Positions 23,654 through 35,200 of a stretch of DNA of 64,000 nucleotides are shown here, piece by piece. Position 1 is the first letter of the stretch. Every line of letters begins with the position of its first letter. The notes below the pieces were generated by a model, which worked only from the letters and a program-made list of their open reading frames with translations, searched no databases and was not told the DNA's origin. The position numbers were made by a program, and so were the translations under genes. This DNA comes from Arabidopsis thaliana (lineage: Eukaryota; Streptophyta; Magnoliopsida; Brassicales; Brassicaceae), in assembly GCF_000001735.4 (NCBI RefSeq), contig NC_003074.8, positions 62,101-126,100 on the forward strand, written 5' to 3'.

Positions 23654-25512
23654 ATGGTGAAAGGTCCCGGTCTCTACACCGAAATCGGCAAAAAGGCCAG
23701 AGGTATCTTTTTATTATCTCCCTCACTTCTTCTCTTTCATTTCGTTCAATTAAATCTGTTTATGGCGTAGACGATCTGATTGTTGCTACTTAGTGTCCCG
23801 TTCTGTCTTCTAATCTGGACTTTCTTTTGATTCCTTAGGATTTTTGATTCATTTGCTCATCTCTTAGATTTTCCTTTTCCCGGTCCCGATTTGGCTACCG
23901 GGATAGATCATAGATGCATGCGTAGATTTCGAGTATTCGATCGGGTAGAGATTCATAAGTAATGGATTTCAATCATTGGTGCTGATATGAGTAATTCCTT
24001 GGGTTCAATGTCTCCGTCACTCTCGTTTAAGCTCTCTACCTTTCTCAATAGACCCTGTTTTGTTTATCGTTGATCTGGAATAGCCAATTTGAATGCTGTG
24101 ATTCTCTTTCATGTTTAGCATTTCTCACCATTTAAGTCCCCTTTGAGAATGTTTTGTTAATAAGCTGTCTAAAACTGTTGCTCTGCTCTGTGTATTTGCA
24201 GATCTTCTGTACAAAGACCACAACAGTGACCAGAAATTCAGTATCACCACTTTCTCTCCTGCCGGTGTTGTAAGTTTCTCATTTCATTATAGATGATTAG
24301 GGTTTATGGAATGTCGTCTTCTGTATTCTGTTTCCACTTTTGCTTTATTCATTAGCTTCTGAGGTTTGTGTCGAATTAGCATTGTTATCTTATGTAACGG
24401 ATTTCTTACTTTGTTCTTATGTTTCGTGTGATGGTAAACATTGGATTTCTTCTATCTTGGGCATCGTTGCTCATAATCTGGCTCTTTCTTTGTTTTAGGC
24501 CATCACCTCAACCGGAACTAAGAAAGGTGACTTATTGTTGGGAGATGTCGCTTTTCAGTCGAGGCGAAAGAACATTACTACTGATTTGAAAGTTTGCACT
24601 GATTCTACTGTAAGTGTATTTGTGTACTCAATTTCATCTCCTGTTTTTCTTGTATATTGAGTTATAGTTTTTTGTTTGTTTGTTGGGCTACTTACCTTAC
24701 AACTTTGTGTGTATTGGTTTCAGTTTCTGATCACCGCTACCGTTGATGAGGCTGCACCCGGACTGAGGTCAATCTTCAGCTTCAAGGTTCCTGACCAAAA
24801 TTCTGGCAAGGTATATTTTATTAATTCAACAACATTTCTTTGTATTGTTTTAAAGTTTCATCAGTTGAGAGTTGACTTCTCATTTTTATCGTGTTTCGTC
24901 TTATAAACAGGTTGAGCTGCAATACTTGCATGAGTACGCCGGTATCAGCACAAGCATGGGATTGACTCAGAACCCAACTGTCAACTTCTCTGGTGTGATT
25001 GGCTCCAATGTCTTGGCTGTTGGTACTGATGTTTCATTTGACACCAAGTCTGGAAATTTCACCAAGATCAATGCTGGTTTAAGCTTCACCAAGGAGGACT
25101 TAATTGCCTCCCTTACTGTGTAAGTGATTTTTAGTGAGAATTCTGGATGAAAGATGGAGTTCTCAATGTTTCCATTTAATATCTTTTGATTTTGTTGTTT
25201 GTTAGGAACGACAAGGGCGATCTATTGAATGCATCTTACTATCACATTGTGAACCCGCTGTTCAACACTGCGGTTGGAGCCGAAGTGAGCCACAAGTTAT
25301 CTAGCAAGGACAGCACCATAACTGTTGGAACACAGCACTCGCTTGACCCCTTGACCTCTGTGAAGGCTCGTGTCAATAGTGCGGGTATTGCAAGTGCTCT
25401 CATTCAACACGAGTGGAAACCCAAGTCATTCTTCACAATCTCTGGAGAAGTCGACACAAAGTCAATTGACAAGAGTGCTAAAGTTGGATTGGCTCTCGCA
25501 CTCAAGCCTTGA
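23654..25512 (+). CDS. VDAC1: Voltage-dependent anion channel 1 (mitochondrial porin)
   Basis: Beta-barrel channel of the outer mitochondrial membrane passing metabolites and ATP/ADP. Six exons: 23654-23702, 24202-24269, 24499-24609, 24724-24810, 24911-25119, 25206-25512 (831 nt, 276 aa, the normal plant length). The start [23 protein letters not shown] is the conserved N-terminal helix lining the pore. The eukaryotic porin signature appears near residues 220-240 ([19 protein letters not shown]). The last strand ends in [12 protein letters not shown]. The start is fixed by MVKGPGLY and by the family. Confidence 0.97.
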
Positions 25513-26151
25513 AACTGAGATGGAAGAAGAAGTTGCAATAGTTTTTTTAAACTAGTTTCTTTCTACGTACTCTGTTTTTTCTCTGCTTGGTTCATGGTTT
25601 GAGTGGGCAACTACTGATCTTTCCCATTTTCCTGCCGGATTTGTAGAAGAATAAAAAGGTTGAAAATGATCATCTTGAGATGGTGATGAAACTCTTAAGA
25701 TCCTCCTCTTCTGCTTCTCTTTTTATTTGCCGTGTCATAATGAAAATTGCATATTCAGATGGGCCTGTGTGTTGAGTAAGTGGACCTGTGTCCAGAGAGT
25801 TGATTGAGATGGGCTTCATTTTAGGCCCACATGTTTATCGATCAGGTTCATTCTCTTCATTATATGAAAGTGTCCTATATCGCAACATTCTCTTCATTAA
25901 TCATTATATTAGTTTATCGCCACAAAGTTCACTATTCAAAGATTCGATTTTTCTCTCGCAAACAGAAATTTATATTGACTTTTAAGAAAAAATACAAAGT
26001 ATATCTATCACACAACTCACAAAAGAGATAGGTACAAACATAATGACAAATCACAATAAGCACACCATTATATTAAAAGTCAAATTTACCTTTTTAATAA
26101 GAAGATACAAAAATATATAAAGAGACGACCAAGACAATTTGACTTGAGTGA
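25513..26151. other. Intergenic, convergent 3' ends of VDAC1 and HIR2
   Basis: VDAC1 3' UTR up to about 25750, then AT-rich sequence up to the HIR2 stop. Short plus-strand frames here look like chance. Confidence 0.5.
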
Positions 26152-27256
26152 TTAGGAGGCATTGTTGGCCTGTAATAATCCATTTCGAATCTGCGCTGCC
26201 ACGTCAGAGACGGCGCCTGGACCGTGAGGGATAAACACCGCAGAGGATTTAGAAGTTGCTCCGATATCTCTCATTGTGTCAAAGTACTGAGTCATCATCA
26301 CCATGTCCAACACATCCTTCGCTGACGTCCCTGGCACGTTTCCTGCGAACCCTAGAACACTGTCTCTCAGACCGTCCACGATCGCTTGTCTCTGCCGAGC
26401 GATTCCGAGTCCCGACAGGTACTTTGACTCTGCTTCACCCTCTGCTCTTTTGATCTGAATGATTTTCTCAGCCTCTGCTTTTTCGCTCGCTGCCACTCTC
26501 ATCCTCGCCGCTGTAACAACAATTGAATTCAGGGTTTTGACCATTTATTTGTTTAGATTTTGATTTAGGGTTTTACGATTTTGAGGACTTACCGGCGTTG
26601 ATTTCGTTCATGGCACGTTTAACCTGTTGATCAGGCTCAATGTCGATAATTAGGGTTTGAAGGATTTCGTAACCATAAGCAGTCATGGCTTTGTCTAGCT
26701 CTTCTTCCACAGATTTGGCAATTTCATTCTTCTGCTCGAACACATCGTCCAAGTTCAGCTTTGGAACACATGCTCTGATCACTGAAAAAACAAAACGAAA
26801 ATCAATAACTTGACCGGATAAATCATCACTTTCCCTAAGTATTGAGAAATGAAGAGGAGATATATATACCATCAAAGACGTAGGCTTTGATTTGGGTGGT
26901 TGGATTGCTGAGTCTGTAAAAAGCATCACTTGCCTTGTCAGCTAAGACTCTGTATTGTATGGATGCAACCACTGTCACAAACACATTGTCCTGAAACATA
27001 ATCATAGATGAATTAATGGTCCATTAGAAGAAGAAGTTTTGCATTATGTGTGTTCAATGTTACTTACCTTTGTTTTGGTTTCACACTGAACATCGAGTTG
27101 CTGAAGACGAAGGGTCAGTGTACCGGCGACGTAATCACCGATGACCCATGGAACAAATTGGAGACCTGGATTAAGTACTTTTTGGAATTTGCCAAATCTC
27201 TCCTTGACCGCAACATCTGATTGCTTCACAAGCACGCAACAGAAAAGATTCCCCAT
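26152..27256 (-). CDS. HIR2: Hypersensitive-induced response protein (SPFH/prohibitin domain)
   Basis: Membrane-microdomain scaffold protein that associates with immune receptors such as RPS2. Four coding exons: 27256-27068, 26990-26870, 26781-26593, 26510-26152 (858 nt, 285 aa). The start [22 protein letters not shown] gives a Gly2 myristoylation site with adjacent Cys6/Cys7 for acylation, and no transmembrane helix is needed. The SPFH/PHB domain covers about residues 10-190. A helical Ala/Glu-rich region follows ([28 protein letters not shown]) and drives oligomerisation in the family. The ATG at 27256 is chosen over in-frame upstream non-ATG codons because MGNLFCC is the family start. Confidence 0.95.
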
Positions 27257-28716
27257 TATTCTGAACAAGAAGCAAGAAGATTATGAATGGCTTATTATAG
27301 GTATTTGTCTCTCTGTAAGTTTGTTGAAGAGAAGAAAGTCGCAGGAGTGTTATATAGACAAAAGTAAGAAGAAGATCATGTCAAGTTGTCATCTAGTTGT
27401 ACTACTCCTCGGAAATTTCCTATTTATTATTCAATAGTGGCATTTTCATTGAAAAGTCAAATTGTTTATATCTTGGAGAATATTCAATAATAATATTTGA
27501 TAAATATGCTTTTCGTTTTTATAACAATTACTTTTTCTTTTTAATTCTTTTTGGGTTAGGCTAAAAAATAGTTTCATTATACACTTCAAATTATACAAAC
27601 CACAGAATTAAATCTTTGATTTTCCGTGCATGGTATTTTTCACTAACATTAATGTAAACTATGTTTCTGTAGTAAGAGAATCGAATATACTTTTATCGAA
27701 GAAAAGAGGATAATCGTATCGTTGAATATACTACAGAGCCTTGTCAGACGCCAATAAACAAGAGTTATCTAGTAGTATATACTTGTTCCTTTTGATTGAG
27801 TAAACGCGTTATCTATTACATTGTATGTTCTTATATACTATTGATTTAAAGGTTCAAATTCAACAAAATGTAGGAGAAAAAAGTGGAGTGTCGCTTTATT
27901 TATATTATTCTGCAGCTGTTAACTGTAGGGTTTCGTAATAATATACGAGAACAAGATGGTTCTACTTCTACTAGTATATATATATATATCTAAATCTAAT
28001 TTTTTGGTTTCTGTTTGATGTAAAATGGTGGAGGTGGTAACCGAATTTATGGAAATTCGGAACGGTCCATTATATTTTAAATTATAGTTGAATGTTTTTT
28101 ATCATAACTTAATAAGAAAAATTATGATGTTGATATACAATCATCAAGCTTGCTAGTGTGCAAAGTATCTTACTGTAATCCTTTTTATAAGGAAATTATT
28201 TGTATATAAAAGTCGTTGGTCCTTGCGGCTCGCATGTTTAACCAAGAAAGTGGATAACTTGTATGTGAGTATAAAAGTTTCACGTAAGAAAAGTTGTCAG
28301 TTTTCTTCTTTCGTATTTATATTTTAATAACTCGATTATCGACAAGCTACAAGTAGATAAGTCCAAAAATCAAAGAGAAGAAAATTTTCAAAATTTCAAA
28401 GCAAAATGTCTCTCACCCCCACCCACATCTTCCATTACCATTCTTGATATCTATCTATCTTTACATTGAAGAAGTGGTGGTTGCATGCTGGTGAAGCGAT
28501 ACGAAACGACTAATACATAATGACAATATTACCCTAACAGACAATTTGTTCAAGAGTTACAACAGACGAAGAAACATGAGGTCACAAAGGTAGTAAATAC
28601 ACAAATTCGGATCTTCTTCGGAACAACCTTAATTTTCCTTCTTTAAATCGGTTAACAATGTCGGTTTTACATCGGTTAAAAAAGACGTTTGCTTGCGTCC
28701 ACACTTGCGAGCCAAT
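27257..28716. other. Intergenic
   Basis: HIR2 leader and promoter, then about 1.2 kb of AT-rich DNA with a short (TA)n near 27974-27990. The right 150 bases are the kinase 3' UTR. No gene is recognised. Confidence 0.5.
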
Positions 28717-31235
28717 CTAAGTAGTTGCACCTTTAGGCTTAGGAGACGGAATCTGATGACGATAAGGCGACGAACCAGCTTGACCATGAGGACTAGACAA
28801 TGTCCGAAACACTGGTTGCCCGTTTCTTGACCCGAATCCACGACCAGAACCAGAACCAGAACCAGCTTTCAAACGTTCAGCTTGCATTGTCTGGAAGTAG
28901 TAAGAAGCGCTAGCCATGTCCTTGAGGTGTGGGAGAGGCTTAAGTACTTCCACCACTTCACTCATTTTGGGTCTTATTTTGGAGTCACGGCTAAGGCATT
29001 GTGCTGCAAGCTGAGTCACTTTTTGTGCTCCTTTAACTGAGAAATGACCCTCCAGCCTCGGATCAAGTAACCGGTAGAATCTTCTTTTGTCCAGGAGATG
29101 CGGTCTCGCCCATTCAACGAGGTTGTGTTCACCGTTTGGTCGATTTTTGTCCATTGATCTTCTACCAGTCAGCATTTCGAGAAGAACCACACCGAAACTG
29201 TAAACGTCGCTTTTTGATGTCAAGTGACCTAAGGAGTAATAAGAGGACAGTAGTTATATATAATCTCAAACCAAAGAAATTAGATGTATGTTTCATCATA
29301 GTAATACTTTGCATCAACCATATGTGTAGGTTTCTAATTTTCTATATTCAACCATACAGAGAAGATATAAGTAGAGGAGTGAATGAAATGCAAAGACAAA
29401 AAACAAAACTTACCGGTCATTACATACTCGGGGGCAGCGTAACCATAAGTGCCCATGACTCGAGTAGACACATGAGTTTTGCCTTCATCAGGAGCATCTT
29501 TGGCAAGCCCAAAATCTGATAATTTAGCATTGTACTCCTGAAATTGGGACATGGTAAGACTTTAGAAGCAAAGAAACAGACGTGTATATAAGATGTTGAT
29601 CCCTTGATATAAAGAAGAGGAAAACATACCCCATCCAGTAAAATATTTGAGGTTTTGAAATCTCGATAAATGACCGGCTTTAAAGCTTCTTCGTGAAGGA
29701 AACTGAGACCCTTTGCAGCACCTAATGCAATCTTCATCCGAATTGACCATGGAAGAGGCAAGGACCCTTCAACACGAAGCACAAGTTAATTCACAAATAA
29801 AAAGATTTGCATCAATGATAACTGAGAAGATAAATCATACAAAAGCACTGTGTCTTTTTAAACACATTTTTTACGCCGAAAAATCTTGAAACAATGAATG
29901 CGAGGGATTTACTTATTGCTTCGTGGGTCAATACAGTCAAGCAATATAAACCATCTAAGACAGCACTAAAAGGTACCAACTTTACCATATAGAGCAGAAA
30001 GGTTCCAATTTTAGCTGTATAGATTCTAATCACTTTAACAATATGGAGTAGACACATCTCTAAATTGTAGACACTTGTTACCCAAATCGAAAACAAAGAA
30101 AAGGAAAGAAAATAACTCTACAGTGTAATTAGAATATGAAGGTTGTAGTTGTTTTACTTACTTCTGAAAAGGTGATTCTCCAAACTTCCTCGAGGCATAA
30201 ACTCATATACAAGCAGCCTTTGATCATCTTCGATACAATAACCCACCAGTTTAACAAGATTGGGATGGAGAAGATTACCAAGATAATTAATCTCAGCCTG
30301 CAAACAGGAACCTTTAGTTGTGTGTTTAACAGTGGAAAAGGATATATATATATAGAAGAAAAGAGAAGGAAGGAAGGATCTTACAAGCCACTCTTTATGA
30401 CCCTGAAGGCCATCAGGATTTAAGGTTTTGACGGCAACAGTAAGGCCAGTGCCAGGCTTAACAGGAGCAGTTCCGTTCTCCTCGACCCAGCCTTTGAAGA
30501 CACAACCAAAGCCACCTTCTCCGAGAAGGCTTTCAGGTCTGAAATTTCTAGTAGCCAACTTGAGATCAATGAAAGAAAACTTCTTAAGGTGAGAATAGAT
30601 GTTAAGTTCTTCACTTATGATAGGAGTGGACAAAGAGCTTTCTGCATTGCTAGTTGTAGTAGTAGAAGAGACTGGGCCAACCGGTTGGTCATTTGATTGC
30701 ACAATTGCGGACTGACTTCCCACTGTTATAAAAAACCATTCAAATGTCAGTTCCTACAATTGCTGCAATATATATACATTATAATCTATGAAGTAGCTCA
30801 AAGTTAGGTAAACCAACCACAATGACATTAAAGGTTTTGCTCAATAAGAACCCTAGATGGAAAGATACGTCTTGTGACAAATATGGAAACAAAAATGAAG
30901 AAGATTTGAATCTCAAAGGAAGGGTTTTTATTAACTCTAACGGCACAGGAAACTAAATTGCAGAACCAAATAGAGCAGAGAAGAAAAGAGCCAAAAGAAG
31001 AAGGCATACCAGTGCTAGTAGAGAGAGTGAGAGAGGTCTCAACGTCTGATGTTGAAGAAGCGCAACAGACTATATACCTAAATTTGACCCAACACCCATT
31101 TGCTTCTTCTTCATAATGTTCACTGTTTCTGACATTGTTGTTCTTCTTCCTCCTCCGCTTCTTCTTCTTCTTCTCATTCTCATTAGATGTCTTGGATTGC
31201 CAATTCTCCATAACTTTAACAGAATCGAAACCCAT
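28717..31235 (-). CDS. PBL35: Receptor-like cytoplasmic kinase, subfamily VII (PBS1-like)
   Basis: Ser/Thr kinase that relays signals from cell-surface receptors. Six exons: 31235-31010, 30722-30385, 30297-30162, 29766-29630, 29537-29414, 29228-28717 (1473 nt, 490 aa). N-terminal arm: MGFDSV, a basic [10 protein letters not shown] stretch and a Cys pair (VCCASST) that may be acylated. Kinase domain about residues 125-410: [12 protein letters not shown] (Gly loop), VAVKTL (Lys), [13 protein letters not shown] (catalytic loop, YRD in place of HRD as in this subfamily), DFGLAKDAP and the activation loop [12 protein letters not shown]-tail Gly/Ser/Pro-rich. All catalytic residues are present. The name PBL35 is recalled from the locus. 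Confidence 0.93.
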
Positions 31236-32242
31236 CTCCCCCAAAAAGCAGCTCAAACGAGAACTCAAGAACAAAAAAAGGAAAAAGGACGGAACTTGAT
31301 CAGAGGAAACAAACGCAAGGGAATTAGAGAGAAGAAGAAGAATCCCAGAAATTTGATCTTGGCGAGAAGAAGAAGTAAGATTCACTTATTAGGGGAAAAA
31401 GGAGGTTAGTCAAAAAGGGAATTCATGTCTGTGGAGAGAGAATACGAAGAAGAGAGAAGAGACGGGCACGAAGCGGGCAAGAGAGAGAGATTTGTTGGGC
31501 AATAATAATGTAAATATATATGTGTTTGTTTGCTAACTCTCTCTTCTCTTCTCAACAACAGTTACAAAACGCATTTTTCGTAGTTTTTTAAACAGAGACT
31601 AATTAATTCCTTCACGGACAAATGTTCCCTAATTGCATTACCAACATTTTTTAAAATTTGATAAAACTATCTATGTATCTCCTTCATTTGGTCATTTTTT
31701 AAAATGTTTTTCATGATCATTTGTTATTTTTCAGTTTGTATATTAAGTCGTTTATTACAATTTCCAATCAATTAGTACTATTCTTACTAATAATAATAAT
31801 TTGTATTTCAATTATCAATTTAATGTCTTGAGATTTTCCCAAAACGAAAAATCCACCGATTATTAGATTGTTTTAGATTCGGTATTTGTTTATCCGATAT
31901 CATCAGCCTATTCTTTTGCAGATTATATATAAATTCCAACAAATCCGCAACAACTTTAACGTAACAGCATGATATGAAAACACAGTGTTTACAATAAGAC
32001 TCATCATCATTTCTTGAGTTATAATAGATGAGTCCTATTGTAAACACTAGACAACGTCACGGGTGACTCATTTATGTTCCATGTAATCATATCTTTATTC
32101 AAACCCAACTGCACTAGTCCCTTTCACAATTTCACATAGAAAATTAAAACATCAGTAGAAAAACAAGAAGATGATTAAAAACTGCACATAGAAAAAAGCA
32201 TGAGCAAAATATATATAAGTGGAAAAAACAATTGGTCTCTGC
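31236..32242. other. Kinase leader/promoter and VIH2 3' flank
   Basis: 31236 to about 31500 is the GA-rich leader of the minus-strand kinase. The rest is AT-rich and carries a near-perfect hairpin at 31984-32048 (separate entry). No coding region. Confidence 0.5.
31984..32048. repeat. Short inverted repeat, 22-bp arms, 21-nt loop
   Basis: Left arm 31984-32005 begins AGTGTTTACAATA. Right arm 32027-32048 ends TATTGTAAACACT. The arms pair over 22 bases with one mismatch. It could be a tiny MITE-like relic or a transcribed hairpin; nothing decides between them. Confidence 0.8.
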
Positions 32243-35200
32243 TTAGCTCCTTCCATTAGAAGAAGAGTTCTTATAGTTGTGGAAGAGGTTTACGAGTCGC
32301 TCCAGCACCGCAGCACTTTTTGAGAAGTAACCCGAGAAACCAACCGGAGTGGACGCCGGAGGGAAATCTTCCGCCGGCATAGCAAATGGACGAACCATTT
32401 TCTCCATTGTCTCCAAGCTTAAACAAGAACCTACTTCTTGAAGCCTCTCTGGTCCCATTATCGGAAGTGTGTGTTCCCTTAGCAATGTCTCTGCCTCGTC
32501 GTCATTATTCTGCATCATGTTTCAATATTACCAAAAGTTTATAATATGTTCCTCTAATTAGTTAAAGACATCCTTTGCTCTTACCCTTAAGGGAGACAAA
32601 TCAGCTCCACGGCTAAATGTAAGTTCAATGCGGAATCTTTTCGGGTCTTCAAGTGATACCTGCATCCGTTTTTTACGTCTAGAGTCAGACACTGAGAGAG
32701 CATATACATATATTGAAGCATGTGTGAGAGTCAAAGGGAATGTAATGTTAAACCTCGGTGTTCTCAAAGAGCCTTAGGACAATGTAACTCATGTAATCGA
32801 GTTCCTTGGTTTTACAGAGACGTTCTAAGGCGTTTTGGCAAATGAGGCTTTCTTCTCCTAGGAGAGATTCATCAAGGTTACAGTATCGAAGGACGTTCAT
32901 GAGCGAATGAATATGCGATTCCTGTTCCAAATCATACCAGGCATAAACATTATAGTTTCACTCATAGACAGACTTAAACAAGCAATGGAGCAAAGAGGAA
33001 ACTTACAGATGTGAAGTAAAGTCGAGTCCTCACATGACGTTCAGGTGTCTTCACATTTGCATACCTAAAAGCGAAATGAAAACCACCAATTAGTAGCCGA
33101 AATAACTATCTATATAAGAGTGAGAGAGAAAGTAAAGACTATTACTTTGGATCTAATCGGTATTTGGTTTCTTTATCATCATCTTCATCTTTATCACCTG
33201 TGCCAGGTCGTCTCAATTCATCGCTATTGATAAATAGCTTCGGTTGACTATTTCTATCTTCCCTTTGCGAGGCGGATAATGACAAGACTTGTTCTTGGCT
33301 TTCTTTCAACTCGGCAACGCTCAGTGCTTCTTCTCGAGTATTCCTCAAGTCTATCAAGATTTTCCCCATTAAGCGCCGAGCAATCTTTTGTTTTATTGGA
33401 AAAAAATTATAGAAATGATAAGTTGTGAGATCCCCTGGAAAAACAATTGTTAGAGAGGAAAATAACTACTCTTATCTTAGATTGTCACCTTTGAACCGAT
33501 TTTAAGCTTTTGTTGCGGATTGATGCCATACTCATTTGGGATTACACCATCTGCAAGTAACTGCAACCACATAACACATAACTTAGCTATAAGCGAGCAC
33601 AGTCAACCATACATTTTAGAGATGTAACAAGAAAGTTCATTGTTTCAGTGCAAACTATGATTAAAGTTTCAGGAAAGGGAAGGAGGAATTTCAGTTTGTT
33701 TACCTGTGCTACTTTGAAGAGTTCATCTAATCCTTTTAGATCGAGATGGGAATTATGTAACAGGTCGTACCTGGTGAGAATAACATATTACGGCTTATTC
33801 AAAAACGAGTAACTAAAGCTAGGTGTAAATCTAGAGATACACTAAAAACAACTTACTTGCATGAATCGTAAACATCCGGAATCTGTGTGATGTCAAATCG
33901 GCTGCAATTAAAATTAACTATCAGTGCTACTCACAAAACTTTACTGGAAACAAAGAGATGAAAATTTTGAGAAGCATCGCTAAAATCCAAATCCGATGAT
34001 AAACTTACTCTTTTCTTTCATTGTAGAGATCCCTAGCAAGTTTTATCCACCGAGCAAACATCAGAAGGAATCCTTCACTACCACATGGTAATCCAGAAGC
34101 AATCCGATCACTGTCAATGTTTGTCTTGCCAAGGGCTTTTGCTTGATCATATGGAGGAATTATATCGTATGGCTCAGTGAGGTTCTCGTCTTCATCCATT
34201 GCAAGTAGTCTTACTTGTTCAGTCACATTCTTAGTTAATTTCACCTGATTATTTAGAAAGTAATTCAACAGATAAGAGTTTTTTCCTGGACTCCAGTAAA
34301 TCACTTGTGCGAGGGAAAAAATGGAAGAGAAATGCAACCATAAAGCGAGACCAATGTGCACAGTGGTTGTTGTGCAAACAAACTCAATAATGGTTGGTGA
34401 TCTGCTTCACATTAGCAATAAACTACTGTTAGATGGAAAAGTATGAGTACCAGTTCACGTAGGAGTTCATGAGCGTTGGGAGGAAGTCCAGCTCCATCAG
34501 TCATCCAAGGGAAATCTTCAGAGGAGACTTGGTCGTCGTCTATCATCTTTGTGCCAGACGTTACAATCTCATTCAATCTAGCCTGCAGGGAAAGAAATTA
34601 GAGAAATCAAAACTGTTAAAATTATTACAAAAAATATTTGAGAAGAGTACTTATTTCCTTTGAGAAGATAGTACGGTCTTTCAGAAACAGTTTCGATCTT
34701 GTTGACCAAAACGTGACTGATACACAATAAAATGACATATCAAACAGAGGGAAAAACCTTGGCCGCTTCCATTTCAATGCTGGCATTATCAAGACCATCC
34801 AACATGGAAGAGTCCTTGCTAACCAAAGAAACCTAGAGAAAAAAAAGAAAAGAAATTAGTGACCATATGACCTTACCAACCACCAAGAGTTCTCATGAGA
34901 GAAAAGGACAAACCAGGATTGGCGTCAGCTGTCCTTCTAGGTCAAGCAGGCCTTTAGCAAAAGCCGCTGCAGACATCTGTCAACAGTGCAAATCAGTTTA
35001 CATTTTTCTATGCGATGAGCTCTTTCACATATTTTGGTGCAAACAGTGAGGAGTAGTAAAGCTTGCAGTATATGTTCAACAATTGAATATCATATGCTCA
35101 TCTTCACTACTAAAAGCGTAAATCTGTACCTGAACACGTCCCTCGTCAGAGCTGTAAATTTTAAGGTCATGACGGTACGTACTATGGAGACGAAGCAAAC

